NCBI GenBank assembly: GCA_965153455.1
Contig: OZ234499.1
Location: 4,199,577-4,263,576 of the forward strand
Direction: 5' to 3'
Source: Sphagnum compactum
Taxonomy: Eukaryota; Bryophyta; Sphagnopsida; Sphagnales
DNA length: 64,000 nucleotides
The notes beneath the pieces are model-generated. The model saw only the letters and a program-made list of their open reading frames with translations. It did no database searches and was not told the DNA's origin. Both the position numbers and the translations under genes were made by a program. Below, piece after piece: positions 49,521 through 62,988 of the stretch. Each line of letters starts with the position of its first letter. Position 1 is the first letter of the stretch.

Positions 49521-51098
49521 AACACACCTGTGCATTAGGCACGGGGTTCCAGTGCGTAACCAACCTGTCCAGAATGTTCAATGGGAGGAAGGAACCAAAC
49601 CCAACCCATTCCAGTGTGTAACCAACCTGTCCAGAATGTTCAATGGGAGGAAGGAACCAAACCCATTCCAGTACATAACCAACCTATTCCAGTACGTAAC
49701 CAACGTATCCGGAATGTTCGATGGGGCAAGGAACCAAACTCATTCAAGTGCGTAATCAACTTATTCAGAATGTTCAATGGGGGACGGAACCAAACCCATT
49801 CCAGTAATGTAACCAACTTATCCAGAATGTTCAATGGGGGGAGGGAACCAAACCCATTCCAGTAATGTAACCAACTTATCCAAAATGTTGAATGGGGGAG
49901 GGAATTAAACCCATTCCAGTGTGTAACCAACGTATCCAGAGTGTTCAATCTCGACATTCACAGGTTTGAGGACAATGATCAGGGCAGAATAATGGATCAT
50001 TACACGATGTAATCTGTCGATTCAGACCACTCTGGTTTGTTCTTAATCTGCCCCCCAGAGACATTATACTCCAGTAAAATCTGCAAAATAATTTTGGAAA
50101 TAGATCTCTGGGCATTTTCATCATGGAATTGTGCCTGTTCTACCCCCAAGAAAACATCAGTTTTATTTGATGTTCATTTATTTACACACCTGTGCATTAG
50201 GCACGGGGTTCATCCATCCATCCTTCCGTACCGTCATCCATTCAATCCAGCTGAAGGTATTTTATGACTCCCCATCCTCCTCCTGCTGCAGCAATCACCC
50301 ATTCTCCCCTGTAATGGAGTTTATATTATGTACAAACCCAACAGGAGTAGAGGACGACAACCCACGGGTCCTACTTATGCACTCAAATGGGTCGTAGATG
50401 GAACCAAACCCATTCCAGTACTTAACCATCCTGTCCAGAATGTTCAATGGGAGGAAGGAACCAAACCCAACCCATTCCAGTGCGTAACCAACCTGTCCAG
50501 GAATGTTCAATGGGAAGAGGGAACCAAACCCATTCCAGTACTTAACCAACCTATCCCAGTATGTAACCAATGTATCCAGAATGTTCGATGGGGCAGGGAA
50601 CCAAACTCATTCGAGTGCGTAACCAACTTATTCAGAATCTTCAATGGGGGACAGAACCAAACCCATTCCAGTTTTGTAATCAACTTATCCAGAATGTTCA
50701 ATGAGGGGAGGGAACCAAACCCATTCCAGTAATGTAACCAACTTATCCAAAATGTTGAATGGGGGAGGGAATTAAACCCATTCCAGTGTGTAACCAACCT
50801 ATCCAGAATGTTCAATCTCGACATTCACAGGTTTGAGGACAATGATCAGGGCAGAATAATGGATCATTACACAATGTAATCTGTCGATTCAGACCACTCC
50901 GGTTTGTTCTTAATCTGCCCCCCAGAGATATTATACTCCAGTAAAATCTGCAAAATAATTTTGGAAATAGATCTCTGGGCATTTTCACCATGCAATTCAC
51001 CATGGAATTGTGCCTGTTCTACCCCCAAGAAAACATCAGTTTTATTTAATGTTGATTTATTTACACACCTGTGCATTAGGCACGGGGTTCAGACTAGT
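49521..51098. mobile_element. Duplicated block with Helitron-like hairpin termini and internal minisatellites
   Basis: The hairpin CCTGTGC-ATTAG-GCACGGG occurs three times in the same orientation (about 49528, 50189 and 51068). The last copy is followed by TTCAGACTAGT; a GC-rich hairpin a few bases before CTAG/T is the classic 3' end of plant Helitrons. Between the hairpins lie two direct copies of one block, ending in matching DNA (TCGACATTCACAGGTTTGAG...CAGTAAAATCTGCAAAATAA). Each contains 6-7 copies of a roughly 60-bp unit (GGAACCAAACCCATTCCAG, TGTCCAGAATGTTCAATGGG). The ORFs of this region (e.g. 49339-49865, 50328-50732) read the minisatellite. No Rep/helicase is present, so it would be non-autonomous. 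Confidence 0.55.
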
Positions 51099-52790
51099 TA
51101 TAGCAGTAATACATGTCGGAGCAGTGAGAACGTAGCACCAGTACTGCAGGCGCCCAGGAAAAGGAAAAGATAGGGGACGAAACTAGTTTTTCACCAAAAT
51201 CATGTAAAATCCAGTTTCACTCGCCCTTAATTTTGTTTGACAAAATTCAACCCCGGTTACTGATTTGTTGCCCTATCAGGACCAAACTGGCGGAAATTGC
51301 CCCCTAACTGCGAGACTTTACGGATAACTTTATTGTGTTTTTTCCTTCCTACATATTTTTTTAACGTGTATTTATTTTAATGGCGAAAGTTTGCCAAAAA
51401 GAGATATGAAAATTAGGAATTCGAAAATTAGGTGATTGTGGAGGTTTTCAATTGTCAGAATTAGTGAGAGGAAAAAATAGTAAAATTCGCCAGATTTCTT
51501 TGTGTGGTTTTCAGCGTGTAGCCAAAATATAGAAGGATGATTAAAGATTTTGTACTTCATATTTTGTTTCTAGCCAGATTTGGTTAAATCTTCCTTGGAG
51601 TGATCACCACTTTTTCTACATCCTCCTATGCATGATAGCCACTTTGCCTACAAACAAAAATTCTTAAATACACCGGTTCCTACACATTCTATAACGTGTT
51701 TTTGAGGTTCCTACAAGTTCTGTAAAAACACATCCCCAAATTTTGTTTCCAGGTGCTGCAGCAGGGGGTTGGCAACTGTGGTGTTACATGTCCAGTGGCT
51801 ATAGTAGTCCAACTTCGCTTCTATCATCATCAGCAAGGGGAAGGGTGCAGAGGGGCTTTCTTAAAATTTGTGACGTAAGAGCACTGGCGATCATCCAGGT
51901 CCAACTATCAGACTGTACCTAACATAGATTAAATTCTCTAAAGTTTCTAGAGAGGGAGTGTAGCTAAAATATTGACAACCACACCTTGATAAATAGAAAA
52001 TACACTTAGAAAATATCCTGGTAACTTCTGAAAAGAAGTTAAATATTTGATTATAAAGATGAGTGGCCTGCCTTTTAGTAAGCCAGTTTTTGCCTCTGCT
52101 CTTCCCATTGCTAGAAAATCAAACAGGTGATGATGAAATCTTTTATTTTATGACATATAACTTTTATATAAAATAATATGGAGCAAAGACTAGTCTGCTA
52201 TAAATTAAAACAAACTAAGCTAAAAGAAGTACATTCATGCAAAAGCCATGATTGGTTAGACTTCAAACTTGTGGGTTGAAGACCTCAACAATAAATTTTA
52301 TAAATCATCCCATATAATAATATAATACCCTTTTATCATATCTGTTATTTGAACAATAAAAAAAGGCTATTTGCAAGGTTATTAGGTTAAGAAAGGAGAT
52401 ATAGTAGTTCTAAGGGAGAGGGCTTGTAATATTTACAAATAACACATGCCTTGTTATTGACAAAAGCTTAAAGCTCAGGTGGATGGTGGCTTGACTTATG
52501 TATGATACAAAAGTTAGGCTACCCTATTTTTTGTTATGAAAAGGGTACCTAGCTTTTGTTTTGGGCTAAGGCCCCAAAATTGTAAAATGTCATAATAATT
52601 TTGAACGTGACACGTTATTGGCCATAGACAAGAAAAAGACATGCACTAAATAAGGTTTATTTTGAAAAGAACAAAGATAAAAAGAAGTAGCAAGAACATA
52701 TCATAATACTTGGTAAGAAGGATAGGGCTTTTGTATAAAAAGATGCAATGAGTGGTAAGATTACTAATACATAAGAATTCAACAAATTTG
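51099..52790. other. Intergenic, nothing recognised
   Basis: No gene. GACTTTACGGATAACTTTATT at about 51312-51332 is repeated exactly at about 59682-59702. Confidence 0.4.
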
Positions 52791-52860
52791 CAACAGGTGG
52801 ATATTATGCTTATAGCATACGATAATCACACTTTGGCTGATTATTGGTTATGGTGTGGGC
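52791..52860 (+). mobile_element. Short fragment related to the 56-58 kb non-LTR retrotransposon
   Basis: TGGATATTATGCTTATAGCA here is identical to the DNA at about 57743. The local translation VDIMLIAYDNHTLAD parallels MDIMLIANGTHTLEN of the endonuclease-like part of that element. The similarity fades within about 20 codons. Confidence 0.4.
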
Positions 52861-55800
52861 ATGCGAAATTAGGTTCACCATCACCAAAGCATGAAGCTTT
52901 TGTTTCAACTTGCCCAATTGCAATGACAATGGGTGATTGGCACCATTGCCCAAAACCTTTGAGCTTGGCTATGAGATTTGGCTTTCGGTGTTAAGGATAA
53001 TAGCAACAATATGGTTACGATCCAAGGAGGTTGAGTTCAAGGCCTTCCTATTGAGTTTGAAGCAAATTACAACTAGATGCACTTCCAAATCCTTAACAAA
53101 CTAGGCAAGCAATGGGTTGCTTGCCATGGTGGGTTTGGCTTTAGTGCATGATCAAAATGGGTAGGATAATAGTGTGTAATGTTGTGTAGGGTAGTAGCGT
53201 GACAAATGGCAAATGAAAGCAAATAGTAGCAACCCCCTTTAGAATTTGCAATAAACCGTTGAAGAAACCTAAGGAGGAGGAATAGATTTAATAGGAGTGG
53301 AAAGCAATGAACCTCCATTGTTGTTGTTATTAATACTATTGCTATGCAGACCTTATAGAGGGACAAAAAGTGCATGGTTCATACACAATAAAAGCATAAT
53401 GCAAGAATGCAAAAGCAAAATATGGGAGAATTTGTTCAATCGTGAAGCTTCAACAATGCCAAACACTAGTAGGGTTTTTTTTAAAAATAACAACTAATTT
53501 ATAATCATTGTGGATTAAACGACTATGGTCATTAAAGTTGTGCCGGACAGCTTGCTTAACCAACTCAAAATGACATGTCAAATCATGTTCAAAACACCTA
53601 TGTGTAATGTCCACATGGATAAATAAAAGTATCTAATCATTCTATAATCATTTAAGACACATGTAGTCATCTTACATTCATTTACGACACCATGTCATCA
53701 TATCGTAGTCATTTAGGACCAAGTTTAAAATGTCATTAGAGGGAATTGAACATTTATTTCCATGGCCACAAACCAACTCCTTAACCATCTAATCAATACT
53801 TCAACTTGTGATATATTATGTCATTGCATAAATATAAATGTATATATTTCAAACCTTATGCATATTCATATCATTGTTTAATTATGTAAGTTCATATTAA
53901 ATGAATTTCACATTGAATTACATAATTATAATTTATTTAAATAAATATTTTAAATTCAGTATTCAAATTTAATGTTTTAAATTTTGATTTTAACTATAAT
54001 TTTTATTTTTATTTTTTAAAATTAATTTAAATTATATATGTGTATTTTTTAAATGATTAGATTAAACTGATTTAATATTTTTGGGCTATAAATTAAAATT
54101 AAAATTAAGATTCCGAATTAAATTTAATCCATATTTTTAGTTCCATACTTCTATAAAAATTTTAATTTTCAAATTTTCAGATGTAAATATATCATATCAA
54201 TTTAGAATATTTATTTCAAAAATTTCAATGCAAAATTTTTAACTATAAACATACACATCAATATCGCATGATTTAATTTTTAAAAATAAATTTAATTATC
54301 ATTGATGAAACTTTTATACATATATGCATGCCATTTACAAAAATAACAAACTAAAATATAATTTTTTTATAAATCCTTAAAACATGATTCCACTTGAACT
54401 TCATATAAACATGTGTTTTCATCTAATGCATACATGATTATTGCCATTACAAAATGATTTATGAAAAATTTAATGAATGTACATGTTAAATTATTTTTTT
54501 ATGATGTATGATGTAAAATTATTATTTACATTTTTGGTATAATTCACAATATACAATTAAGTTATGACTATGATTATGTTAATTTGATTACATATTTACA
54601 CCATGTGGCAATATTTCACATGTTAAATGTAAAGTGATGGACATTGATTTCCACATCATAGATCTTAAATAATATTATAATTTGCTTAATAGGTAATTAC
54701 ATAAATTACCAAATCCTTTTAATATCATTTGCAATATCATAATGTCATAGTTATTATTGTTGGTTAATCACTTTAACCACTTTACATCTTTAGCTTGAAA
54801 GTTTATAAAATTGAATACATGCCCACATTATGTTAAACATTCATTCCATTAATCCATTAGTTGTAATAACCACTAGATTGTAACTACACATATTGCCACA
54901 TAAGCTAGATAATTACAAATATGGTTCATAATTGTTTATTTAGTTGTTGAAGATCACTAATTGTTTAAGAAATGATTACATAGGACATGAATCTTCTAGT
55001 GAAGCTTCCATTCAGTGGCACCCTATCTTGGTATTCTTCCGTCATGGCAAAAAGAGAAAAGTTGTGAATCCCCATGGTTCATTAAGCAAGGCTAACAACT
55101 TAGCCTCACCTAAATTGGCATGCAAAACGTAGTTCAACAACCAAAACACCTTTTTATGCATCAAAACAAAAGAAGACCCACCAACAAACCCACATTTTCG
55201 CCCAAGTCCTTTGTCATTCCTAATTTATTCACCAACAGCTGGTTATAATTGGCAGCAAACCAAGACACAAAATCTAAGACCCAATTTCGTGATCTTGATT
55301 GGGAGACCTAGTTGGTGTCATTGGATTCATTGGGATTTGGATACTAAAACAAAAATAAGGCTTTTACTTATGGTTTTTTGGCTTTAAAAACTTAAAGGAA
55401 AAGGGCCCAAGGTTAATCTTTAATACTAAATAAGGCTTTCATATGCAACAATGGAATATCATAAAATGTTTGTAAATTTTTGCCATCAATGGAGCATGGA
55501 AGAATAATCAACAAAATAATTCGGAACGTCAATAAAACATTGAGGAACATCAATAGAACATTTAAAAACACATTAACGAAGCTTTTAAGAGTGTCAACAT
55601 ACATCATAGAACATTGTCATTTGATCATTCACAAATTTAGTGGTGTTGCAAACCTACATTTTAAAGGTTGTTTAGGAGCGTAGGATAGGGGGTTTAATTT
55701 CAGTTTTTTTTCAGTTGGTAGACCCTTATGTGGTAGGTTTCCTTTTCTTTCAATTTGTGTTGTATGGCTGTCGGTTTATTTGATGGAAGCTCATCCCCTT

Positions 55801-55949
55801 ATAGGAGATGTGTCCCCTAGCTCCTTTCCCCCACCCATCCCTTCAATAGCAATCCCTTAACCTTTTACCCTTCCACATGGGCTTCATTTTATAGTTTTGA
55901 CCCTTCCCTCTTTCCTTTGTGTCATTGCGACTTTTACTTTGATCCCAGC
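52861..55949. other. Very AT-rich intergenic DNA, nothing recognised
   Basis: Mostly ATTTTAAATTTTAAT-type sequence, especially 53800-54760. No sustained frame with family features. Confidence 0.45.
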
Positions 55950-58220
55950 TCATATAATTAACTAGCAACTTTTCCCAATTATTATTAATGTGTTTTGATG
56001 TTGTTGTAAGGCATATCCCCAAGAATATAACTAGGGCCCTTGGTGCTGCCAAACTATTAGTTTTGGTCAAACCTTATAGTGGCATTCAGCTAATAGCAAT
56101 AAGCAAAGTTTTTTTATCAATTAGTGAATAGGACCCTTTGCCTCCAAATTCACAATACATTTGTTGCTCACTTATCCCCGAATTAGTTTGGGATTGCAAT
56201 CAAGGGAAGTTATGAAATAATGGTGCATGGTATTTGAGCAGCGTTATATGTTTATCTTAATTGGGTGGTGTTTTAGGTAAACATTGCAAATACTTTGAAC
56301 ACTATTTTTTGTAAGGTTATATTCTAAGAGCTAAGTGTTGTACGTGGGCAGTTATTTCAATTCATACCTTTCGTCCGTTCCTTTTATGCTCCATAGTTTC
56401 CTCTTTTTTATAATCACCACTCCCCTCAAGGAAATATATATGTTATCTAATCTTCCATTGGCACCTGCCAGGGGGATCCTTTGGGTGGTCCTCATTTTGC
56501 CTTAACTCATTTTGCACATTTGGTAGTTCAACTATTTTTTCCGCATCTTGTTTGTTTCCTTTTGTTGTGAATGACACCCACATCATTGGGCATGTTTCAA
56601 TTATTTCTCAAGTTTTTCATCATTTCTCTTCTCAATTAGATTTGGTAGCCCTTGCGGTTCAACCCCACAAGTGTGTTGTTTGGCCTCTTTCAAGGTTGTC
56701 TTCAAAGTTCTCACCTCCATCATTTTTTTGTACCCTTGTTTAGGGCATTAGGGCTTTGGGTGTTCCTTTAGGATCTCTTTCCTAATTCACATCTTCTTTT
56801 CTCCAAGATGTTTTATACGATGATGTTCAACACATAGATGCCTTTTTAAAATTGGGGGAAGTTCAGGTGACATTTGAAACTTTCATTCATTGTTTCATCC
56901 AGAAGCTTTATTACCTTCTTTGTTCTTTCCCCCACTCCTGGATTTTCAATGTCAGTTAACTTCCTTTAATTTGACCTTCATTTGCGAATTTGGGAAACTT
57001 TTAGGCCAAGTTCTTTGGAGTGTCTGGAGGCTCCCCTAGTTTGTTGACAAACCTCTTTTCCCATCTCCAGATGCGGGATAGGTCTTGTTTTTGCAGAGGT
57101 TATCACCTTGGTAGCATACTAAAAGAACTAAGGGTTTTTCGCCCCAATCATCACATCCAAATTTTCGCAGGATGGCTGCCATTTTTTTTGGGGGTTATAG
57201 GGGCTAGTAGTTCAAATCCACTTCCATTCTTAGGTGGGCTCATGACCTTTTACCTCTAGCTGTTCAAGTTTTTATCTTATCATTTAAATAATTATTAAAA
57301 AAAAAAGTGGATCATCTTCAAGAGAGCATCTTAGAAAGTGTGCACAAGCACTCCTTTTCGAGCATCATCTCAAAGTTGTTTTTGAATTGTTGTTGCATAT
57401 GATTGAAATCTTGTGCAGGCCTAAGTTCAGGTACTTTGCTTTTTACGTACCTAGTCATCCCATTTTTTATGATGGCCTTTGACATTTTTTCTTGAACACT
57501 ACGCACTAAATTGAGCTTCCCCCATCCCACAGTTCAAGAGTTTTTTCGATGTAAATGTGACTAGGCCATAGATTTGACAGGGATACACTTATTTCGTTTG
57601 TGTTCATGGGGGAAAACACATAACCAAACATGATGGAATTCAAGATGTTTTCGCTTGCATTGCTGGGGATGTTGGGTTCCATGTTTTGAACGAGTAAACA
57701 CATGTTTTCATGACGCCATTTTTCTAATCATCACAACGATGAATGGATATTATGCTTATAGCAAATGGTACTCACACATTGGAAAACGTAGTCATTGTTG
57801 ACCTAACACATGCGGATTTTGTTTCACAAATTGTTTTTTCCCAAGGAGTGGATACAATGATTGCAATTCAGGCAAAGGTTGTGTCATATCATGACCAATA
57901 TCTTGAAGATGATTTCATCCCTTTAGTAGTAAGAATATTTGGATGTTTACGTGAGCAGGTGGATGATTTGTTTCATCAATGTGCCAACATGGCATGATCA
58001 ACAAAGGGCTTTGGAGGTCCTCCTCTTTTCATTATACATTCATTTTATAAGTAAAAGGTGTCAATGGTTCTTCAGATAGTTCAGGCCGTCACTATTTTGT
58101 GTCAAGCAGTTGTGGCAATAGGAGAGGCTTCTTCTAGGCTTGATGTCCTTCTAGGTTTTTCAATCATCTCCTTGCACAACTTGCTTCATGCTACTAGTGA
58201 TGGGTTTAGGTCCTAAGTTT
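55950..58220 (+). mobile_element. Relic of a non-LTR retrotransposon: reverse transcriptase plus restriction-like endonuclease-type C-terminus
   Basis: Fragments in shifting frames give the order of a retrotransposon polyprotein: ALGAAKLLVLVKPYSGIQLI near 56030 (start of the RT), GQLFQFIPFVRSFY near 56360, ISSSIGTCQGDPLGG-like near 56450-56480 (RT motif with QGDPLG; a stop precedes it), FVVNDTHIIGHVSIISQ near 56560 (decayed YADD-type motif), GIRALGVPLGS near 56747, and LFSHLQMRDRSCFCRG near 57050. At 57743-57997 an open stretch reads MDIMLIANGTHTLENVVIVD...AKVVSYHDQ...FIPLVVRIFG, which resembles a PD-(D/E)XK-type domain (D, then D, then K before a conserved F-P-L). Many stops and frameshifts show it is dead. 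The part around 57320-57700 could not be aligned to anything with confidence. Confidence 0.72.
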
Positions 58221-60103
58221 TATGTTTTCTCTTTTTAGGGCTCCCCATTACGTGTTCTACACTTTCAGGTGTGGTCTTTTGTTAAAACTTCAATCCTTTC
58301 TTTTTTTTTCTCTTGTTCCTTTGTCGAGTGTTTTTCTTTATTTGTTTATTCAATTATTTATTTTACTTAAGGCATTCTCTTAATGATTAGGAAGTTGAAA
58401 ATTGAGTTCAAAAGATTTATTGTTGATAGGAGCAGGTAAAAGTAAGAGGGTGTAACTAAATTTGGCTACATGCCAAGGTCATAGAGCAAAGTATTATTTT
58501 TTTGGAGCCCTGCTATATTCAGGAATTTCAACATTTTTTTTCTCCAATTATGAGTATTGTGTGCCATTTTTTCTCAAAATAAAAACCTTTGTACAATAGG
58601 CAGCCCCTTTTTTTGGTTCCGTTCCCTAGTGGGGAAATTTTGCCCTAAAAAAAACACTGAGTGTCAGTGGTATTAATTGTCCCACCTCAAAACTCTAATC
58701 CTAAAACTGTTTGTCACCATTTTTGGCCTGGGCTAATACCCCTTCCTAACAGTATCAATAGTCACTACCAATCAAGGTCACAATAATTTGTTGAGTGAAA
58801 CCTTTAGTTCGTCTACATATAAAAGCCCGGTTCCCATTTCAAAACCTCCTAATGATGCACAAGGGCATGACTAAATATTACAGTCCAAGATAAAAGTAGG
58901 GCCTACCCACATTTTACACAGTCTCCTTTTCTCAAACATCTAAGTGCTTATGGAATGTATCTCAAGTTTCCAAATTGTCACAAATTTGAAAATTTGCACA
59001 ATACGTTGATCATGGGGCGTCCATCACGGAGGACATTAAACACTCCTTACAAAGTTTGTGGATCTGAGGGGGAGTGAGCAGGACTGCGCAGGACTGCATG
59101 GTCTGTAGGGGTAAAGGTGCAGGGTAAAGCCTTAGGTGGGGGCATTCTTCAAGTAAGGGGCCTAGGATGAAGCAATAGCTGAATCCGGCCCCCTATTTTG
59201 GGAATGCCCTCCACTCCCCCCCCCCTAAAGGGTTGAATCATGAACCAAACCTATGTAAATCAGGAGGCGTATGAATGGAGGGTTGTTATGCATGCTCCTC
59301 AGTAATGCGAGGGCTCTTACAAACACCTATAAGTAGGCATAATTTCCCTCCCACCCTTGAGGAGTAAAGCATAATATCCCTCCCACTTTCTAGGAGGGAA
59401 ATACATGGATATAGAGGTACCCTCTACGTACATTACAAATCTTCCCTGAGTTCATTACCACAGGAGAAAACAGTGACTTTACATGTCTGTCCAGCACCCT
59501 TTCTGGGCCTGACTTTTCGACTCTAGAAGTTATTTAACTAGAAAAGAGATCATATTTTCCCTCAGGGGTCAAAAACGTGTCCAAGAAGACAAGAAAAACA
59601 TGCTCGAGACAGAGCTTGTTTAGGGGTGTTTAGCGGCCCACACATCAAATGAGGGGTGCAACTCAGGCCCAACAGGGCGTGACTTTACGGATAACTTTAT
59701 TATCCTCTCTGTTTTATCATCAGTTCAGCTTTGTGACAGAGGTAGACGGGCACCTGACACATGCAAAGTTTATAGGGGGTGATCAGCATCCGACGTCAAA
59801 GCCCCGTAGTCAAACTTCTTAAGAGAGAAAGGTCCACAAAAGTATTTCGTTTTTCCCAATGGCCAGTTTCCATGTCTTCCAGCCACTCACTGACAAAGTG
59901 CAATACATTCTGTCAAATTCTTGGTGAAAGGGATTTTATGTTCATTCATTATTTTTCAACACAGTTTGAAAAAACTCACACATGACCGTTTCTGGTGAAT
60001 AGAGTTGATGCGAGGGGGAACCAAGTCCAAATATCTTTTCACTTGCACGGATTGATTTTCGAGGTAATGTGACTGGCATTTGTGAGTGTCTCAAGAGGGT
60101 CAG
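58221..60103. other. Intergenic, repeat fragments
   Basis: No gene. About 58703-58750 (CACCATTTTTGGCCTGGGCTAATAC) resembles about 48270-48310. About 59682-59702 repeats a 21-bp word also at 51312. About 59795-59850 (GTAGTCAAACTTCTTAAGAG) resembles 63705-63790, on the other side of the LTR element. Confidence 0.4.
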
Positions 60104-60718
60104 TGACATGCTTTTGTAGGCGAGGCCACAGCTTGGGTTCGCCCATTCAAGCCCCATGTCGAAACCACTGAGGGGCGGCCATCCTCGCAACACAGGTGGT
60201 GTGAGTTGATGTCGAAGTGGGTTTGACTCAAGACACAAGAAATGTGCCTCGTGGGGATCAAAAGGGCTCCTATGGTCAGGCAAAAGTGTTTTGGCCCACT
60301 AAGTGTTGAAAGGGGCTTGCATAAGTGCAAGCATCCCCCCTTCAAGGCTCAAAGGTGACTTGTGAAAATGAATCTAACTCAAAAGCAAGCTTGCCATAGG
60401 GTGAGTTTGCTCTAAATCCTTTGTGGGGTGACCCACAAAGGCATTAATATTTTGTTTGGAACACGTTAAGTTTGTGGTTGGGTTGCCAAACAAGACTTGG
60501 AAGTCATGGGCGAAAAAAGCCTTGAGCAAAATGGGAAGTTTTCAAGAGGTGAACTCCCACCTAGGTAGTGAGTTATGATAAGTCCTTCAATGATGTGTCA
60601 GTGCAAATCAGCTTGAAGGTGGGAACTAACTGATGTGTAGTTTGGCCATGCAAAGGTTTAGTTTAAGGTGATGAAAATTTGTAAATGTGAAAGCATCAAG
60701 GTAAAATCAAGTGTGACA
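60104..60718 (+). repeat. 5' LTR of the retroelement
   Basis: It aligns along its whole length with 62989-63617. Shared words include GCCACA(G/A)CTTG, AAAAGTGTTTTGGCC/AATGCCTTGGCC, GGGGCTTGCAT, TCCCCCCTTC, TTTTGTTTGGAACA and GTAGTGAGTT. Confidence 0.8.
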
Positions 60719-62988
60719 AGTGTATCATAGCAAGTTCTTGAAAGGACTTTGCTACAGGAAAGATTATGCAGGTCAAGCCCAAAAAAAAATCCAAGAAAGA
60801 GAAAGAGCAAAAAGCGTTTACAACAATTCAATTTGCATTGAAAGCAATGAATGCAAAGTGTGGTGAAGGCACAAGGCCCAATCCCATGGCTCTTGAAAAA
60901 ACTATGGAAATACACATGCTAATGTTGATGGAAAAGGAGGCAACCATAGAAGGACTCACCTCTAATAGAAAAGTAAAGAAAAGAAGCCCCACAAAACGGA
61001 TGAGGGCCCATATTCCCACAAGAAAAGCAAAGGCCCTTGCAAAATCCAAAGGATTAGTGCCATGGATTGGGAGGAAGTAAACTTGAACTCCTCTAGTGAC
61101 AATTCCTTATTGGTTCCTTTTCAGTAACAACCCAAAAAGCAAAGAAAACCTTTTCAAAAGGATGCATGGGACCAAGAAATGGACCATGCTTTAAAAGAAA
61201 TGCAAGAAGAACACCTCAAATTAACAAGACGAAGTGGAGGGGGAAGAAAGGGACTCACAACAAGCCTTTATGAACACCCCGATTCTTTCTTTAGGAGAAG
61301 ACATGATGGAATTGATGAAAACTTTACAATCCATTGTCCTTTAACAAGTGGAAGTGAACAAGGATTTGATGATGGCCTTGGTGGAAAAAAGAACAAGCAT
61401 GGTGACCCTTTCAACTAGAACCTTGATCAGGGCCATAAAGCCAAAAGTTCAATTGGTTCACAAGGAAGGAATGAAGGCAAAAAAAAAGTTTGCCTCTAGC
61501 TTTCCCACGTCAAAACTTACATGGAGACAAATTGTTTGGTCAAAGATGAGGCAAAACTACACATTGCCCAATTTTCCCTCTAAAAGCATGTTCTAAAATG
61601 GCAAATTGCCCGAGAGGAGGCAATCCCAAACTTGACAAAAACATTGAGCTAGGAGGAATTCAAGGTGCAATTGAATGAAAGATTCACCCTACATCATCAA
61701 GTGTTGAAGGATGGCATGTTACTTTTAAAATTGTGCCAGTGAAAAGGCTTAAGGGCACTAGCATGTTATGTTTAAGATTTTAACACAAGATTAAGTTTGG
61801 TACCTTTCAAAAAAATGTTTGTATGGAAACTCATGTTACTACGTGGGCTTAAACCTTAAACTTGGAAGTTGGTGTTCTAAAGTGTTATAATGTTTCTCGA
61901 ATCATGCCAAGACTAAATGAAGTTGGTGAAATGCATGGAAGACGATAAGCATAGACAACAAATGAAATCATTCACAAAAGTGTGGAATTAAGCCAAAAGG
62001 GGTTTGGGAAACACAAGTGGGAGAAGCCTTTCAAAGCAACAAAAGCACCCCCAAAAAAGAAGGCCAATGGGGACCTATCTAAAGTGAAATGTGTCAATTA
62101 TAACCAATTGGAGAACTTACAAAGGATTGCACCAAGTTGACCAAGGTGAGTCAAATGCTTGCCCACGAACAAGATCTTATTCAAGATGGATTCAAGGTTA
62201 AGGTTTAAGGGGCCTTAGGAAATACCTTGAATTTAACACAAAGAGTAGCAAATCCTTCACATGATTGGTAATTGAGTTAATTACTTAATGGGGGGGTTCA
62301 TTTGGTGGAACATTTCACATTTGTGTGACTTAAATAGTTTTGAAACCAGTATAAGAAACCCATTTTTGGGTGGTAACAAAATAAACATCCTCCATTGTAG
62401 CAACTAAATTGGAATGTGCATTAAATGTGACTTTTATGTAATGAACCTAGATGCCAAATATTGGACTACATTAACAAATGTTGAAATTAATTTAGTGATT
62501 CTATCTAAATTAAACAAACTAGGTTTCTAGTTTTGATGAATTTGAATGGGTCGAAAGTGGAGGTCAAACCACCTAAGGTCAAGCAACATCCCAAATGTAT
62601 TTTGGACACACATAATAAATTTTTAGACATCTTGATGAACAAATAATTGCTTAAATCTTTTGATCCAACATTATCTATTGGCACGTTCACAATCTTCACT
62701 TAATGTGGTGATTGGACTATTTCATAAGAATCAAAGTGAACTTGAAATGAAGGAGACCAATAAGGGGAAGATACACTCGATTTGGAGAAGAAAAAGATAA
62801 AACCAATGGAAACCCCACCCAAATTTTGTCATATGCTGAAAACACAATGACACAACACGAATAGGTTTTCATAGTTTGAAAAGTATTTAATCTCAAAGGT
62901 TATCATCTTTAGTCAAAGTGGGCTTAAAAAAATTCACCTCCCAAACAATGTTAATGAGGATGTTTGACATCTTTGAAGTGGGGGAGAA

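Noticed and set aside
49339-50824. Frames of 90-138 codons with repeated PVQNVQWEEGTKPNPFQ-like peptides
   Set aside because: Period matches the 60-bp minisatellite, frames occur on both strands and shift between copies; no start context or domain.
57318-57703. Minus-strand frames of 70 and 65 codons inside the non-LTR element
   Set aside because: They look protein-like but lie within the + strand retrotransposon relic and match nothing I recognise; most likely antisense readings.
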